Positions 1 to 12,437 of a stretch of 64,000 bases of DNA are shown here, piece after piece; position 1 is the stretch's first letter, and the number at the start of each line of letters is the position of its first letter. The notes under the pieces are model-generated. The model saw only the letters and a program-made list of their open reading frames with translations, was not told where the DNA came from and searched no databases. Source of the stretch: Phytopythium helicoides. Its lineage: Eukaryota > Oomycota > Peronosporomycetes > Pythiales > Pythiaceae. Made by a program: the position numbers and the translations under genes. The stretch is taken from NCBI GenBank assembly GCA_024867545.1, contig JANFNE010000061.1, positions 186,001 through 250,000 of the forward strand, read 5' to 3'.

Positions 1-513
1 TCCTGCCTCTGCCTCTTGGCGCGCTGCCGGTCGCGCAAAGTGCTGCAGCTGCGCCTCGAGGCCCTGCACCTCGCGCTCGAGCTCCTCCTTCTCCTCCTGT
101 TGCAACATCCCCGCCGCCTCCTGCATCAGTCCGGAAGCTCCCCATCCTTCCGCCATCATCATCACCTCACCTTGCGCCGGTAGTAGGTGCGCGTGGCGAG
201 CCCCGAGCTCGCTCCAGCCTTCCTGCTCGCGGGCGCCGCCGCCACCAGCAGCGACTCCTCCAGCACGCCGCCCCACACTGTTCTGGGCGCGCTAAAGGTC
301 GGCGCGGGCGCTGCTGCCGGCGCGTCGTCGGCAGGCTGGCGGAGCGACAGGCGCCACGTTCGCCGGCGCATTCTGGGGCTTCGGAGGCTCCTGCGGCGCC
401 AGGAGCGCCGTGAGCGGCACGAACTCGACGCCCAGCGGCGAATTCGACTGCGCGGAGGCGCCGGCGGCCGGCGGGGGTGTCGGCGCGGGCGCCGAGGGCG
501 ACGCGCTCGGGAA
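1..513 (-). CDS. Gene a: coiled-coil/START-like family protein, N-terminal part (runs off the left edge)
   Basis: The gene starts at the ATG at 513 and continues past base 1, so only the N-terminus is present. It encodes an A/P-rich head, then the motif TRTYYRRK, then a charged helix rich in Glu and Leu. That order (basic RxYxxRK stretch, intron, EELxxL coiled coil) is the same as in genes b, c and d of this window. A phase-0 intron (97-170) with a GTGAGG donor and an AACAG acceptor lies directly after RRK, the same place as in b-d. The reading frame changes near 333, where one extra A in a GGCAGGC context would explain it. Function is unknown; the basic stretch plus coiled coil resembles a bZIP-like region, which is inference. 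Confidence 0.6.
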
Positions 514-725
514 CATGGCGCGGCGTGGCGTCAACTTGGCGGAAGCGAGAGTGGGCGGTTTGACACGGCGATATGTGTCGATAATGGAGAGAGAGGGGCT
601 GTATTTGAGGTTTTTTGGAAAGATGGAGGTGTTATGCGCAATTTGTTTTTTTTTTGAAAAGAAGTGGGACGGTTTGGGTACTGACGTTCTACTGTTACAC
701 CGGCCACGCACTTCAAGTTGCGCAG

Positions 726-3700
726 TTAGTCGCTGCGCTTCTTCTTCTTGGCGACGCGCTTGACGCGCACGACCTTGGTGGTGCCCGCGGACGACGCGGC
801 CTCGTTGGAGAAGAGCTTGGAGACCTCGAGGCCAGCAGTGAAGGCGTTGTTGAACATGGCACGCTGCTGGAACGACGAGACGAACGGCAGGATCATGGCT
901 ATGATCACGATGGGGCCAAACACGATCCAGCCCACCCAGCGGTCGTACGTGCGCGCCAGAGCGCGAACAACTACGTGGTTGCGGTGCCCGCGGTAGATGA
1001 AGTACTGCAGGAACCAGTACGCGGCGATGAACATCATCAGGACCAGCTGGAACAACTCGGAGAACGAGATCACAAACAGGCAGGCGATCAGCAGCAGCAG
1101 CACGCAGCACGAGAGGTAGAACTTCATCTTGCGCAGCTTCTTCTGCTTGAACGTCATCTTCTTCGTCACGCGGCTCGCAACATAGCCCACGCACACCGCC
1201 AGCAGAACAACCACGATCATGCCCGCCGCCAGCGCGTACGACATCATGTCGTCCGACTCGATGACCTTCCCATCGTCGCCGTAGTACGCATTGTACATGG
1301 CGTTGAGGTAGATGCCATACGCCAACAAGAGGAAGCGTGTCTTGCGGACCATCGCAAAGAAGATCGCACCACGAGACGAATGGTCCAGGTATTCAAGCTC
1401 GCTTGACCACCAGCCAAACCAACTCTGCGCCGTATCGTTCGTCGTCTGCAGCCAGTTTTGCCAGTCGTTGTAGTCCTCCATGAGCTTGTCCCAGTCCAAG
1501 CCGCTAGGGTTGAAGAAAAACGGTGCCCACAACCACGTCGCTGCGATGATCCACAGCGAGTATGACATAATGCCATAGTTCTGGTTCGTCGGCATCACGC
1601 AATTCTGGTAGTAGTTCGCGTAGCAGCGAGCCCTCCAGTCCGTGTCGCTCGGCTTATAGTAGTTGTAGAACTCGGCATCCAATGTCCACGAGCATTGGCA
1701 CCAAGAGAACGTGCCGTACGAAGCGAACAAGATCAGCAAGAACACCAACTCGACACCTCGGTAGAAATGGCTGAACGCGTAGAATCGGAAAAGCTCCGCA
1801 AACTTCTCGTGCTTGATCGTGAAGCCACGACCAGTAGCGCGGTACTTGGCGCCTCCATGAACCAGCGTGCGATCAAAGTAGTTCATACGCGTGCCCATCT
1901 GGAAGGTAAAGAAGATCGGGCCGAGCGTGATGACGTTCCAAATCAAGTACGTCACACCATGGCGGAATCCTCGCTCCACACCAACCACGGCAATGACCTG
2001 GGACGACGAGCAAAAAGCCGAATTGGACAGCCCACGATGTGTTCAACGTGCCACCAATGCCGAGGCCACCTTTCTCGAGAAAGTAGCTGTCCATGCCACT
2101 CAGCGCCATGTACACCTTGCCGTAGATAAAGACGTAGATGCCAACGACCGTCATCGACTGCGTGAAGTACCAACCCAAGTTGCCGTAGAACCACGAGTGC
2201 AAGCGGAAGAAATCGAGGCGCGTAGCCATGCGAAGTGCATCACGAGACACCACACACTCACCGGCGCCTGAAGAAATCTTGGCCTCGAACAGAACCAGCT
2301 GCTGCATGCCAACATCACGACCCTTGCCAACCTGGACAAACTCTTCGTGTGAAACGCGACCGCCGCGCAAAGTTGTGTTGAAACCAGCAAAGATATCTTC
2401 GAGAGGTTGACACCCTTCGACGACTTGGCAGTGCCACCCGTGCCCATTGCAAAGATCTTATCAAAGATATCGGGATGACCGTAGTGCTGACGAACATGGT
2501 TCCGAGCAAGCATTCGCTGACCAAGTGAGACGAACGCCAACTCCTGAATCGACATGAAGCTTGCCAGACTGGACACTGCTCCCGTAAACACGTGCTCTCG
2601 GAAGCCAATGATCGTCAGGGGCTTCTTCTCATCATGGCCATCCATGGTCGACAAAAGGTTTGGCATCTTGAGGCACTCTTCGAGGTAGCCGTCCTGGTTC
2701 ATATCAATACACTGGAGCAGCTCGCCACGAGAGAAGATGACGGCGTGGTTCTGGTTCTCAGGCTTACCCTCGCCAATGATGGGGTTACCAGGAAGCTCAA
2801 CACGATACACCTCCGCGATACTTTCTCCTTGTGCTCGAATCAGCACGGAGTAGTACTTGTCTGGTTCGTCCTTCACCTTCTTCGGTCCGTCAACATACGC
2901 AATGCGCAGAGTGGGGTGCTTCCGCAGCAGGTACTCGAGGTCCTGAGCTTGCTGACGCTGTTCGTCCTTCATCTTACCGTAGATCTGGCACGTGCAGACG
3001 TAGTTGAACTTGAGCGCCACCATCTCATCTAGCCGTTTACACTTGTTGCATGGACAGCCGGGCTGGTGCATCACCTCGTTTTCACAGATTTCCAGCCAGT
3101 GCAGGAAGCGAATCGCGTCTTCATTGTACATCATACCACGAACTGTGCGCGCGAGCGTTTGACCACGGTAGCTTGCCCACAACTGAACCTCCTCAGGGTA
3201 CTTCTTGAGCGCTTCCTCCATGTCCTTGACTTGTAGACGTTCGATAAGATTCTCCCATTCAACTGGGTAGATCGTCTTCAAGTAGAACAGCAACTTCATG
3301 CTATCGTCGTTTTGTGTTGTCAGTTCCTTCACCGAGTAGAGCACGATCTCGCTGTAATAAGGCGTTGACACCGTCAGTGAGCGAATCTTGCGGATTGGCT
3401 TGGCGTCCGGCATTTCCATGAACAGAGAGTTGGCGAAGAAACGCAAGCGTCGACGGCCCTCTTCAGAGCGTGGCTCAGCATCAAAGTTGTCGACTGTCAG
3501 GAGCTGGTATGCGCGCGAAACGATGTCAAGCGCCGCCTCTGATTCAACGAGTTTCTGCAGTTGTACGTTCGCGTATTGCTGCTCGTCGCCAGGGAAGAAG
3601 AACGAGTTTTGCTTCAGTGGCGTCTCAGTCAGAATCTGCACGAGATTTTCTTGCTTGCCCAGAATCACCTTCAGGGAATTCAGCACAACCTCTACGCAGT

Positions 3701-6700
3701 CGATAACTTTGTACAACGAGCGCTGGAACTTGATGCTGTTGGCCGAGTTTGCCTTCGGGACTTCCAATAGCGCCTTCATGAGCTCTGCGCACGCGGCACG
3801 ACAGTGGTGAAGCTTCTTCAAGTTCAGACCCTGGAGGAGCGTCTTCTGGTTCGCCATCTCTTCCATAAAATCAAAGCACTCGTTCAAGTCCTTATGCGCT
3901 TCGCCCAGCAAGATGCGGATCGCCTGCGAAGTAAACTTGTAAGAGCCAAGACATGACTCCACGCGCAGATCATCCTTTAGTAGGCGCTCTCGCATAGTCG
4001 TCTCGATCTTCTGCAGTGCCTTGTCCTTCTTCTTCTTGTCTGAGCTCAGCTTCTCGTACACAGCAGAGCACTCTGCGATAATATCGATGGATTCATCCAG
4101 CTTAGCCAGCCGTGAGAAATGCTGGTGGGTAGAGTTTGCGGTCTTCCGCGTCAATTGAGTCGATCAAGTAGCTGAGCACGTTCAACTCGCGGTCGCTAAT
4201 AACATCGGCTTCACGGAGACTGGCAAGGCAGTGGTTCCACGCCATCGCAAACGGAATAGTTCGCTCAAAGTCCTGCTCCAGACACACCTGTGATCGACCC
4301 GAGTTGAGACTGACGACTCTGGGAGGCTTCGTCCTCCTCGCCGTTCGGCGTCTTCACTTCGTGGTATTGATTGCTTTGCTCCAGCAGGTTTGAGTACATT
4401 TGCGCTTTGACAGTCAACGGCTTGACTCCTTCAACCATCGAGACGCGCTCGAATACTCGAACCGGCATACCTAGATCCTCCTTTTCTCCCTTCTTCAGCT
4501 TCTTCTTCTTCTTCTTGCCGTCAGCAGCTGCGGCATCGTGAATGTTAGGTACGATCTTCTTGTTAAACATGCGCGGGATCGACTTGAACGACAAGCGCAG
4601 TACTCGGAACGAACGGAGTTCACCGATGCGGAGGTTGAAGCCAGCGAATGAACCAAACACGACGTTGACGATGGCGTAGAAGATTTGGAGGTCGTACATG
4701 AAGACAAAAAACGCTGGCAGCCACAGAAACAGGATGTACAAGATGTTGTGGAACGTGATTTGCACCATGAAGTTTGAGTACGGCAGATAGCTGTCAGAGT
4801 TCGCGTACCAGATGAACAGCGATGTCTCCACGAGTGATTTGACAACGTACTGGTAGTCGAACCAAAGCTTGATAGCGAACAGGAGGAACCAAAAGCACAC
4901 ATACCGGCAGTAAGCCTTGAACGGAACTGGCAAGGAGCGTCCAACATAGCCAGATGATACACGCGAGGTGACCTTGTTCACGAACTCGCACGCAACGACC
5001 AAGCCGACGCAGCCAACTCCACCAAACATTGCAAGTGCGCCAATGTCCGTTCGCTCAGTACTGGTGCTACCAGCGGGAAGAGCAGTACCGGTTCCAACTG
5101 TGAGGAGACCAGAGATCAAGTCTCCAATCTTGCCGTTTGAGATCAAGGCCTTGAGGCTAAGTTGGCAGACGTCGCAGTTCAGTCGACCAGGACCAGCTTC
5201 TTTGATAATCGCCTCGACCTCATTCTTCCAAACAGGAACGCACAAACTCTGGTCGTAGCTGAGCGTGTATTCGTACACCTCCGTGTCTTTGTTGATGTGC
5301 TCTGTTGTTCCCGTCGCCGAGAAGCAATCATCAATGAGGTCGACGTAACACGTGCAAAGCCCTGTGCTCTTCTTGACACAGTCTGTGAACGGGACTTGAG
5401 TGAGTACTCCCTTGAAATCGATCGGAACCTCTGTAAACGTTGTGCCTTCGATGTATGGGCTGATGCCTAGGCATGTCGCCAGCAGCGCCTTGTTACAAAT
5501 GGTACCTCCAGAAGAAGACGACTCGCCGGATGCGTCATCGTCGGCGTTCTTGAAAGAACCCGTATCGTCGTAATAGTTGGCGCTGTCCGAGGCAGTCAAG
5601 TTCTTCGAGAACACCGTAAAAGATCGCGAGTCTCCATTCGATACATCTGCTTGGTACAAGATCGGCGAATCGGGACAAAAGAGCACCATATTCATGGCGA
5701 ACCCCATGACCATGATCAGGAGCGCGCAGTTGAAGCAAAAAATGCGCCGGAATGTGAATATAGCTCGAGCCCATGACCGCCTCTCAATGTACGTCTTCTT
5801 GACCGTCTTTGGATGACCCTTCTTGTCCACTTCCGCAAAGGCCTCGCCAAGGGTCTGAGGATTATACTTGAGGCACTTCTTGTTCCAGAAGAACTCGTTG
5901 AAGTCGTCGTAGTTGCGAATTTCAGAGTGTGGAGCGCGGGCACCCTTGGCTGGTCTTCTTGTCGTTATCTTTCTTGACTTCCGCCCACATTGGCCGAATC
6001 ACCTCGGCCAGAAAATCGCCCGGCTGCTTGTCCCCGCCTCCTCGAGACGAGGCTTGCGGGAGCATGTTATGCAGCAGAAAGCAAAGGCACTCCGGTACCT
6101 GGCGGAAGTTGGCAGCTTCTCCCCAGATGAGAAAGAACAGCACGATGTCTACGACGGGGTCGTTTGTGAAGTTGGGCTTGGTCGAGACGTACTTGCACCA
6201 CTTGGTGTAGTTGCTGAAGAGCCGAGTGTGCAATGTTTTGGCACCCTTGTTGGCCCACTCCATCTCCTTCTGCGGGTCATGCTGTCGCTCGTTCGCTTCA
6301 GCTCCGGGAGGTGCGTCCTCCTCAGCCTGAAGCTTGAAGTTGGTCAGGAGTAGCAACACGTGCTCTTTCTGGTTGACGACGCTGCCTTCTTGGAAACCGA
6401 ACGTCTGCTTGAGGTTCTCGAAGATATCCCCGCTCTGTCCGTTGGTCAGCAGCTCCATCACCGCGTTGTACGTCTGCGGCAGCTGGTCCATCTCCAGGAT
6501 GTTGCTCTTGACGAGCGGTCGACCACCAGGCCCCGCGGTCGGGCTCTTGTCACGCTGGCTGCGGATCATCTTGACGTACCGGTTCATCTTGTTGTTGAGG
6601 CGCTGACTCGCGTCGCGCTCCTCCTGCGTCGGGTACTCGATGGCGAGCGCCTGCTCCATGATCTCGACGGCCCGCGTGAGGTTGGCCTCTGCCCCTGCCG

Positions 6701-6843
6701 TGTCAGGCGGGGAGGCGTTCTGCATGGCCACGCCAGGTGTTGACGAACTCCATGGCCTCATCGCACAGCTTCTTCTGCTGCCGCAGCGGCTTGGAGTACT
6801 GCATCGCGTCATCGCTGTCGCCGTCCGTGCTGGCACGCGTCAT
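726..6843 (-). CDS. 1,3-beta-glucan synthase (callose synthase, GT48), broken by six frameshifts
   Basis: This is a membrane glycosyltransferase that makes 1,3-beta-glucan from UDP-glucose, a main oomycete wall polymer. The FKS1-type N-terminal domain is recognisable from IWGEAANFRQVPECLCF (about 6.1 kb). A transmembrane block follows (about 4.6-5.8 kb), then the large cytosolic catalytic domain (about 2.2-4.1 kb) with NQNHAVIFSRGE and QRMLARNHVRQHYGHPD. The C-terminal multi-pass region carries APFFFNPSGLDWDKLMEDY and ends in a lysine-rich tail. The start at 6843 (MTRASTDGDSDD) is the first Met of the coding-like N-terminus. The frame shifts near 1999, 2400, 4108, 4289, 5951 and 6735. No in-frame stop and no loss of conserved residues is visible otherwise, so sequence error or very recent inactivation is more likely than an old pseudogene. 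Confidence 0.93.
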
Positions 6844-8022
6844 GGCTGCGTGCCCGACACCAGACCAAGGGCGGAGGAGCTCACGTGTGCTGTCCGTCAA
6901 GAAGCCAAGAGCGACTGAGCGTCCAGACGTCCGAGCAGTGCGCCTGGCGCCGGGTTTCATCGACTGACGCGAGTAAACTGAGTGGCTGGAGAGCTGGATT
7001 CTCCCCGAGCTGTCCCATACTTTCGGGCTGGGTGCACTCCCGGCAGAGTGCGCGCGCAGTGATTGCTCTGATCGCGTTGCTCGTGGAAGGCCATCGATAC
7101 TGACGGCCGCTTGCACCGGCCATGCCACCGCACGCACATGGAGCCGCCCGGTGGCGTAATCCCCGCGCCGTCGGGCGGATTGTGCTGTTTGCTTGGTGCC
7201 TACATGCGCCAATACAGAACCGGATGATGGTCCGCCTGCCGGCTGCTAGGGGCTCACAAGAGGACGGCGGACCCAACGCCAACGGAGCGACCGACCGGTG
7301 GGTCCCAAGTTTCTGGCTCGTATGAGAGAGAGAGAGAGCTGCTGAAAGCTGGATCATTCACAGAGACGATGGTCTTGGTAAGGACCAGGCTCGAGCTACT
7401 TGACGGTGCTTGCTGACCGGAAACTGATCTGATGAAGAGCTCGCAAATGGTCGACCAAGGAGGACTGCGTCAGCTTCTTGTGTGCCGTCGTGCGCTCCTT
7501 GGAGCCCATCGAGAGGCGTGGGCAAGGCTGTCGCACATATCTTTTTCAGTCGAAAACGCACTCTTGCGTCGCCAATGGCCTCTTCTGCCCGCCGTTCTGG
7601 AGCCACCAGCTCTGAGCACAGTCTAAAGAGGCGAACATTCCGCGAGTCTGTGCTCAGTTGTTCCCATGGGTCCTCGTTCTCAAAGCAAACATATTTGTTG
7701 CTTCCCTAGTGGCAGAGCGTTTCGCATCAAATGAAAGACAAGCATCGGTCGCTGACCTTCCTTGTCTTCGTTGCAGTCTATTGATTCGTCCCTCATTTCC
7801 GCCTCGACAAACGCGTGAGTACGGAAAGGCTTTTCACCGAGGACTCGACAAAGGGGATCGTATTCACGATGCGTCGTAATCTGACATCGCCAGCGCATGT
7901 TTTCTCGAGGGCATTGTGCATCAACTCCCTTTTCCTGACGTGGCTAGCTGCAGTGTGATGATGACCAGAGCCTCATTCTACGCATTGCAACTGTTATCCC
8001 TAAAGATCTGCACGGCGCAAAC
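6844..8022. other. Intergenic region without a supported gene
   Basis: This is the upstream flank of the glucan synthase and the downstream flank of gene b. Open frames are short and overlap on both strands. The only structure seen is a (GA)n microsatellite around 7325-7340. Confidence 0.5.
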
Positions 8023-9323
8023 TTACAACGACAAGACTGTAGACTGCAGCTGCTGGCTGGGAAGAGCACTCCTTGGCGAGTGTGAATCGATAAACGCTTG
8101 CAAACGATCGACAATCGCCACGTCGATTTTTCGAATCCCCTCCAGCAGTCTGTGGTGCACGTCTGTAGCCAACGGCAAGTTTGAGGGTCGCACGCGGCTC
8201 AGAGCCCAGCGAACAACGACGACAGACTCCTCTCCATCTCTTGCAGGCGAGTCCTCAGTCTCCGAAATGGTAAGGCGATGATCTGGGGTGTTCTCAGCCA
8301 CACCATAAGCTTGTTTGACACGACGGACCATCGTGTACATCGTCACGTCCTGCCGCAGAAACTTGTCAGGCCAGTATGGATACACGGCGTCTTCGCTGAC
8401 GAAGTGCGACGTGATAATTCCAATCCCTTGGTCGGAGCTTGAGCCATTGGTCTGCAATAACTGGCTGAACATGACGTGGTTGCTCTCGATCGCCTCTTGG
8501 TCATCAACGAATGTTACGATTCGATGTTGCGAGATCGAAGGATCCCGCGAATCCTCGCTTTCACGGATTGTGAAACCACCTTGTACCTCCGAGACGCTCA
8601 TCTCGAACGAAGTAGCAAAGTTGCGCAATTCGTGAAAGACTCCTTCGACGCTTGCATGTCGAAGTGGCAGAGTCGTCACGTCAAAAGCGCGGAAGCACCG
8701 GTCCCCGTGCTGGTTCGTGAACTTCTGGCCCTCATTGAAGTCTACCAAGTCGTCCATGTGAATCATCTGGGCCTCAAGAAACTCGTGTGCATGCTGCAGT
8801 ATCTGGTGCTTCATCGCGCAGAGAGTCGCGTGGCGGTTCATGGGGTTTCGATCGAGCTTGATAAGAGGCTCAAAGCTCGCATCGCTCATGCGCTGTATGC
8901 GTCGTCAGTCGTCACGGCCAATCATTCTAAATCCATCAGAGCTCACCGCACCATATACTGCGACAGCATGGAGTGCCCGACGGCGAGCCGCAAGCGCTGG
9001 CTTTGAATTGCGTCCCGGAAGGCTTCGTTTTGACGCACGACATTCAGCACTTCCAAGTATTTGACCAGGTCTGGGTTCCTACGCTCGAGTTTCCTCAACT
9101 CCTCTTTGAGCTGCACGAGCTCCTCCTGGAGACATCCAACACCGTCAGCTCGCAATGCTCGCAGGTCTGCTTCAAACGCGGCCCCATGAGCAGCCCTCAC
9201 CTTTCGCACGTAGTACGTGCGCTTCTTGCGCTTGTTGGGCTTGGCTTCGCATTCGGCGTCCATGCTGCTACGCTTCGATTTCATGGTGCGTCGAGATGGA
9301 GAGGACAGCGAGGGCTCGGCCAT
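8023..9323 (-). CDS. Gene b: coiled-coil/START-like family protein, complete, 388 aa
   Basis: There are three exons: 9201-9323, 8952-9125 and 8023-8892. Introns are 9126-9200 (GTGAGG...CCAG) and 8893-8951 (GTGCGG...ACAG), both phase 0. The protein has a Lys/Arg-rich N-terminus ending KRTYYVRK, a leucine-zipper-like helix beginning EELVQLKEELRKLERRN, the motif GHSMLSQYM, and a C-terminal domain of about 270 residues with YPYWPDKFLRQDVTM. Gene c shares all of these, at the same intron positions. The architecture recalls the large oomycete family often annotated as M96 mating-specific or START-domain proteins; that link is from memory. The frame is intact throughout, unlike genes a and e-g. A role as a lipid-binding or transcription-linked protein is inference only. 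Confidence 0.75.
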
Positions 9324-9574
9324 TGCTCTTGCAGCGTCGTGACTGTCGTATCGCGATGTGGGCGTGACGTGGTCTCACTTATACCGCGCTCTACGGTACA
9401 GTAATCACTACTAAGTACAATACTGGGGCTTTACTGGATTTTCACGTTTTCACTTCGTTGTCACGAGCTTTGCGGCACACCGTTGACAGTTTTCGTACGA
9501 TGCAGGCAACAACAGAAGAGCTATCTTGACGATGCATTATCTACGCTACATAAAGCAGCTTCCATTGCTCCAGT

Positions 9575-10872
9575 CTACTGAGTAGAGAAGGCGTGCTCGC
9601 GCGACCTGATAAACGTGCGTAACTGATCGATCATAGCCGCATCGACGTTTTGGATGCCTTCATGGAGTTTCTGCAGCTCGTCACAAGTTAGCGGTAAGGC
9701 TGAGCGTCGAACGCGACTCAGAGTAGAGCGGATAATCGTGACCGTTTTGTCTTCAGCGGTCCATCTATCACCAAATACACCCTGGGCGAACTTGCGGCCT
9801 TGTTTGCCATGGCGAACCATTGCGAACATCGTCACATCTTGACGAAGAAACTTGTCTGGCCAATACGGGTACAAGGCGTCGTCGTCAACGAATTGCGATG
9901 CGATGATCCCAACATCCCCTCCTTGTTCATGGTTTGTCTTTGGAGACAGAAACTCAGTGAATGTGACGTGGTTGCTTTCGATTGCCGCATGCTTATCCAC
10001 GAATGTCACGAGCCGGTGTTGTGAGACGGATGGATCCTGCGTGCTGTCGATGTCGCGAATGGTGAAGTCGCCTTGCGTCTCGGAGAACTTCATCTCGAAC
10101 GACGACACGAACCTGCACATCTCATCGAATATTGACTTGACTGTTTCTTGTCGTAGAGGTAGAATCGTCACGTCAAACAGCCGGAAGCAGCGATCATTAT
10201 GCTGATCGATGAATTTTTGGCTCTCACTGAAGTCATTGGATTCGTCCATGTAGCTCATTTGCGCCTCAAGAAGCTCGCGTGCATGGCGTAGCTTCTGGTG
10301 TTTAATCGCGCGGAGGGTCTCAAAGCGGCTCGTAGGGTCGCTACCTAGTTGGATGAGAGGCAAGAACGGCTCATACTTATGTACGCACTACAGAAACATC
10401 ACAGTGGTTAGTTGGTGCACAATCTACCGCATTGATTTGAAGCCAACGCACCATAAACTGCGATAGCATGGAGTGCCCTAGAGCGAAACACACTCGTTGG
10501 TTGTGAATAGCATCGCCCAAGGCCGCATTCTGCCGCTCTGCATTTGTCTTGATTGTGTGGCTCTGCAACTGTGAGTGTTGATACTGGAGCTCCTCCAACT
10601 CTGCCCTGAGCCGTGCCAACTCCTCCTGCCAAACATGCAGCAATGTTATATCTTGGTGCACCCATTTTAGACCAAGTCCACCTCACCTTCTGGACGGTGT
10701 ATGAATGCTTCTTGCGCTTTTTCCTGTGCTTGACGGTATTGGTTGGTAGGAGACTCAAATCGTCCGTGATGCCTTTAGTAGTCACGCCTATGGATGAACG
10801 CGGAGTTGACAAAGAAGGAAGTGTGTCCGGTGATGTGTCATCGAAGAGAGGCGTTGTCGCGTCCATTTGCAC
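9575..10872 (-). CDS. Gene c: coiled-coil/START-like family protein, complete, 390 aa
   Basis: The exons are 10687-10872, 10452-10625 and 9575-10387. Introns are 10626-10686 (GTGAGG...GCAG) and 10388-10451 (GTGCGT...GTAG), at exactly the positions used in gene b. The 58-residue middle exon (EELARLRAELEELQ to SMLSQFM) has the same length as in b. The C-terminal domain repeats YPYWPDKFLRQDVTM and SNHVTF. It is the closest paralogue of gene b in the window and lies 250 bp upstream of it in the same orientation, which fits tandem duplication of an intron-containing ancestor. The start at 10872 gives MQMDATTPLF; no other in-frame Met precedes the basic KHRKKRKK stretch. Function is not known. Confidence 0.75.
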
Positions 10873-11085
10873 CAGTCGATGCTCCGCGCTGCGGTCGGAT
10901 TTGGATCTGTGCTGAGTTCACGAGATCCCCGCACGCATCGCCATCGTGTCGCAATCGGCCGTAATCACATCATCGATGCATGTTACCAGAGCGGTGCAAC
11001 TTGTTATGAAGTGATGCAGGTCATCTCTCGCCATTCATCCAAGAAAGTCGTGACTGGGGTTTGAACTACTCTCGTTTAAACCTAC

Positions 11086-12437
11086 TCATATGCCAACAGA
11101 ATGACGGATAGCGTTGATCATGGCTTCATCTACTGAGGCGGATCCGTTGGTCACGCGGTCTGCAACGTTTGCGTCAAAAGGTAGGAAGGGGGAATGGTGG
11201 AACCGGAACATGGACCACCTCGTCAGTGCCACAATTCGTTGACCGTCGGGCTGAAGATAGGACGCCACCATGCTGCGGATTGTAATGTCTTGGCGCACGC
11301 GCTCGGTTGGTCGGTACGGATACAGTTCGTCTTCATCCACGTACTCGGCTACAATCACGCCGATATCGTCGTCAGGCGTCGAGCCCGGCAAGAGCTCGGC
11401 GAATGTGATATTGTTTGCGTCGAGGAATACCACATTGGCCACCGACGTCACGAGCTTGTGGTGTGTCATCGAGTCGTCAAAGTTGTCGTCGTCATTCTCT
11501 CGCACTGTAATGTCGCCCATAACCTCGGAGACGCTAATCTCCATGTTGTGGATAAACTGCTGGAGGGTCTTGAATGCCTGCATGACGGTCGGAACTTCTG
11601 GGAATGGTGTTATCGAGAACCGAATGCAGCACAGATCACCGCCACGGGATCGGAAACGCTTGGTCTCGGTGAAATCGGCCGTCGGATCTATAAAACGTCG
11701 ACTCTCTTGCAAGAACTGGAGCGCGCTCTGGATTTTTTCGGGCTTGAGCGCCAGCATCGTAGCTCGCCGCTCCTGGGGATCTCGCCCGAGTCGAATGAAC
11801 GACTCAAACGGACTGAAGTCTTGTGAGCGCTATTGCCACCACAGCTTCGTGAGCTCTTTGACAAACATACATCTTCTGCAAGCAGAACGCACCAGGAAGG
11901 ACGAGACGAGGGAGGTCGAGGTCGCGAGCAGCAGGCGCTGCTTGTGGATAGTCTCGCGCAGCAGCTTGTTGTACTCCTCGGAGTCGACGAGCGCGCGCTG
12001 CTTGTTTACCGATTCCGCGCGCTCCGATACGCGTTTCCGCTTCTCCTCCAGCCCCTCCAGCTCCATCTGCAGCTCCGCCATCTCTGCCTGCACCACCGCC
12101 TAGAGTCAGCGCATGCTCATCAGTCCAACACACTCGAACTCCACCTTACCTTTCTCCGCGAGTACGTGCGGATCTTCTTCTTCCTCGGCTGCCCGTTGCG
12201 CTTGAGCGCGCTCCTCTTGGCCGGAACCGCCTGGGTCTTGGTCTCCGCTGACGCCATTCCTGCGTCTTCAACTTGCGCTGGAGCGGGCGACGACGGCTCG
12301 CTGCTCGCGCTTTCAGAGTCTGCTGCTACTGCTGATGGCGGTGGCGTGGCGTTCATTGCGTGGCCCAGTAGCTCGTCGGAGCTGCGTGGCGACATTAGCT
12401 CAGCACAGCACCGCGCGGAATGCAAGTGTGGTGGCAA
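11086..12437 (-). CDS. Gene d: coiled-coil/START-like family protein, complete
   Basis: The exons are 12150-12437, 11893-12099 and 11086-11829. Introns are 12100-12149 (only 50 nt, GTAAGG...CTAG) and 11830-11892 (GTGCGT...ATAG), both phase 0 and equivalent to the introns of b and c. The N-terminus ends KKKIRTYSRRK. The second exon is a 69-residue coiled coil with LLRETIHKQRLLLATS. The C-terminal domain contains YPYRPTERVRQDIT, matching YPYWPDKFLRQDVTM of b and c. Met15 (12395) or Met28 are alternative starts; the longest frame is given. It is more diverged from b and c than they are from each other. Function is unknown. Confidence 0.7.

Noticed and set aside
726..7357. Programmed +1 ribosomal frameshifting as an explanation of the glucan synthase breaks
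   Set aside because: The six sites share no slippery codon or stop context, and similar breaks occur in unrelated genes, so sequence error or mutation is simpler.
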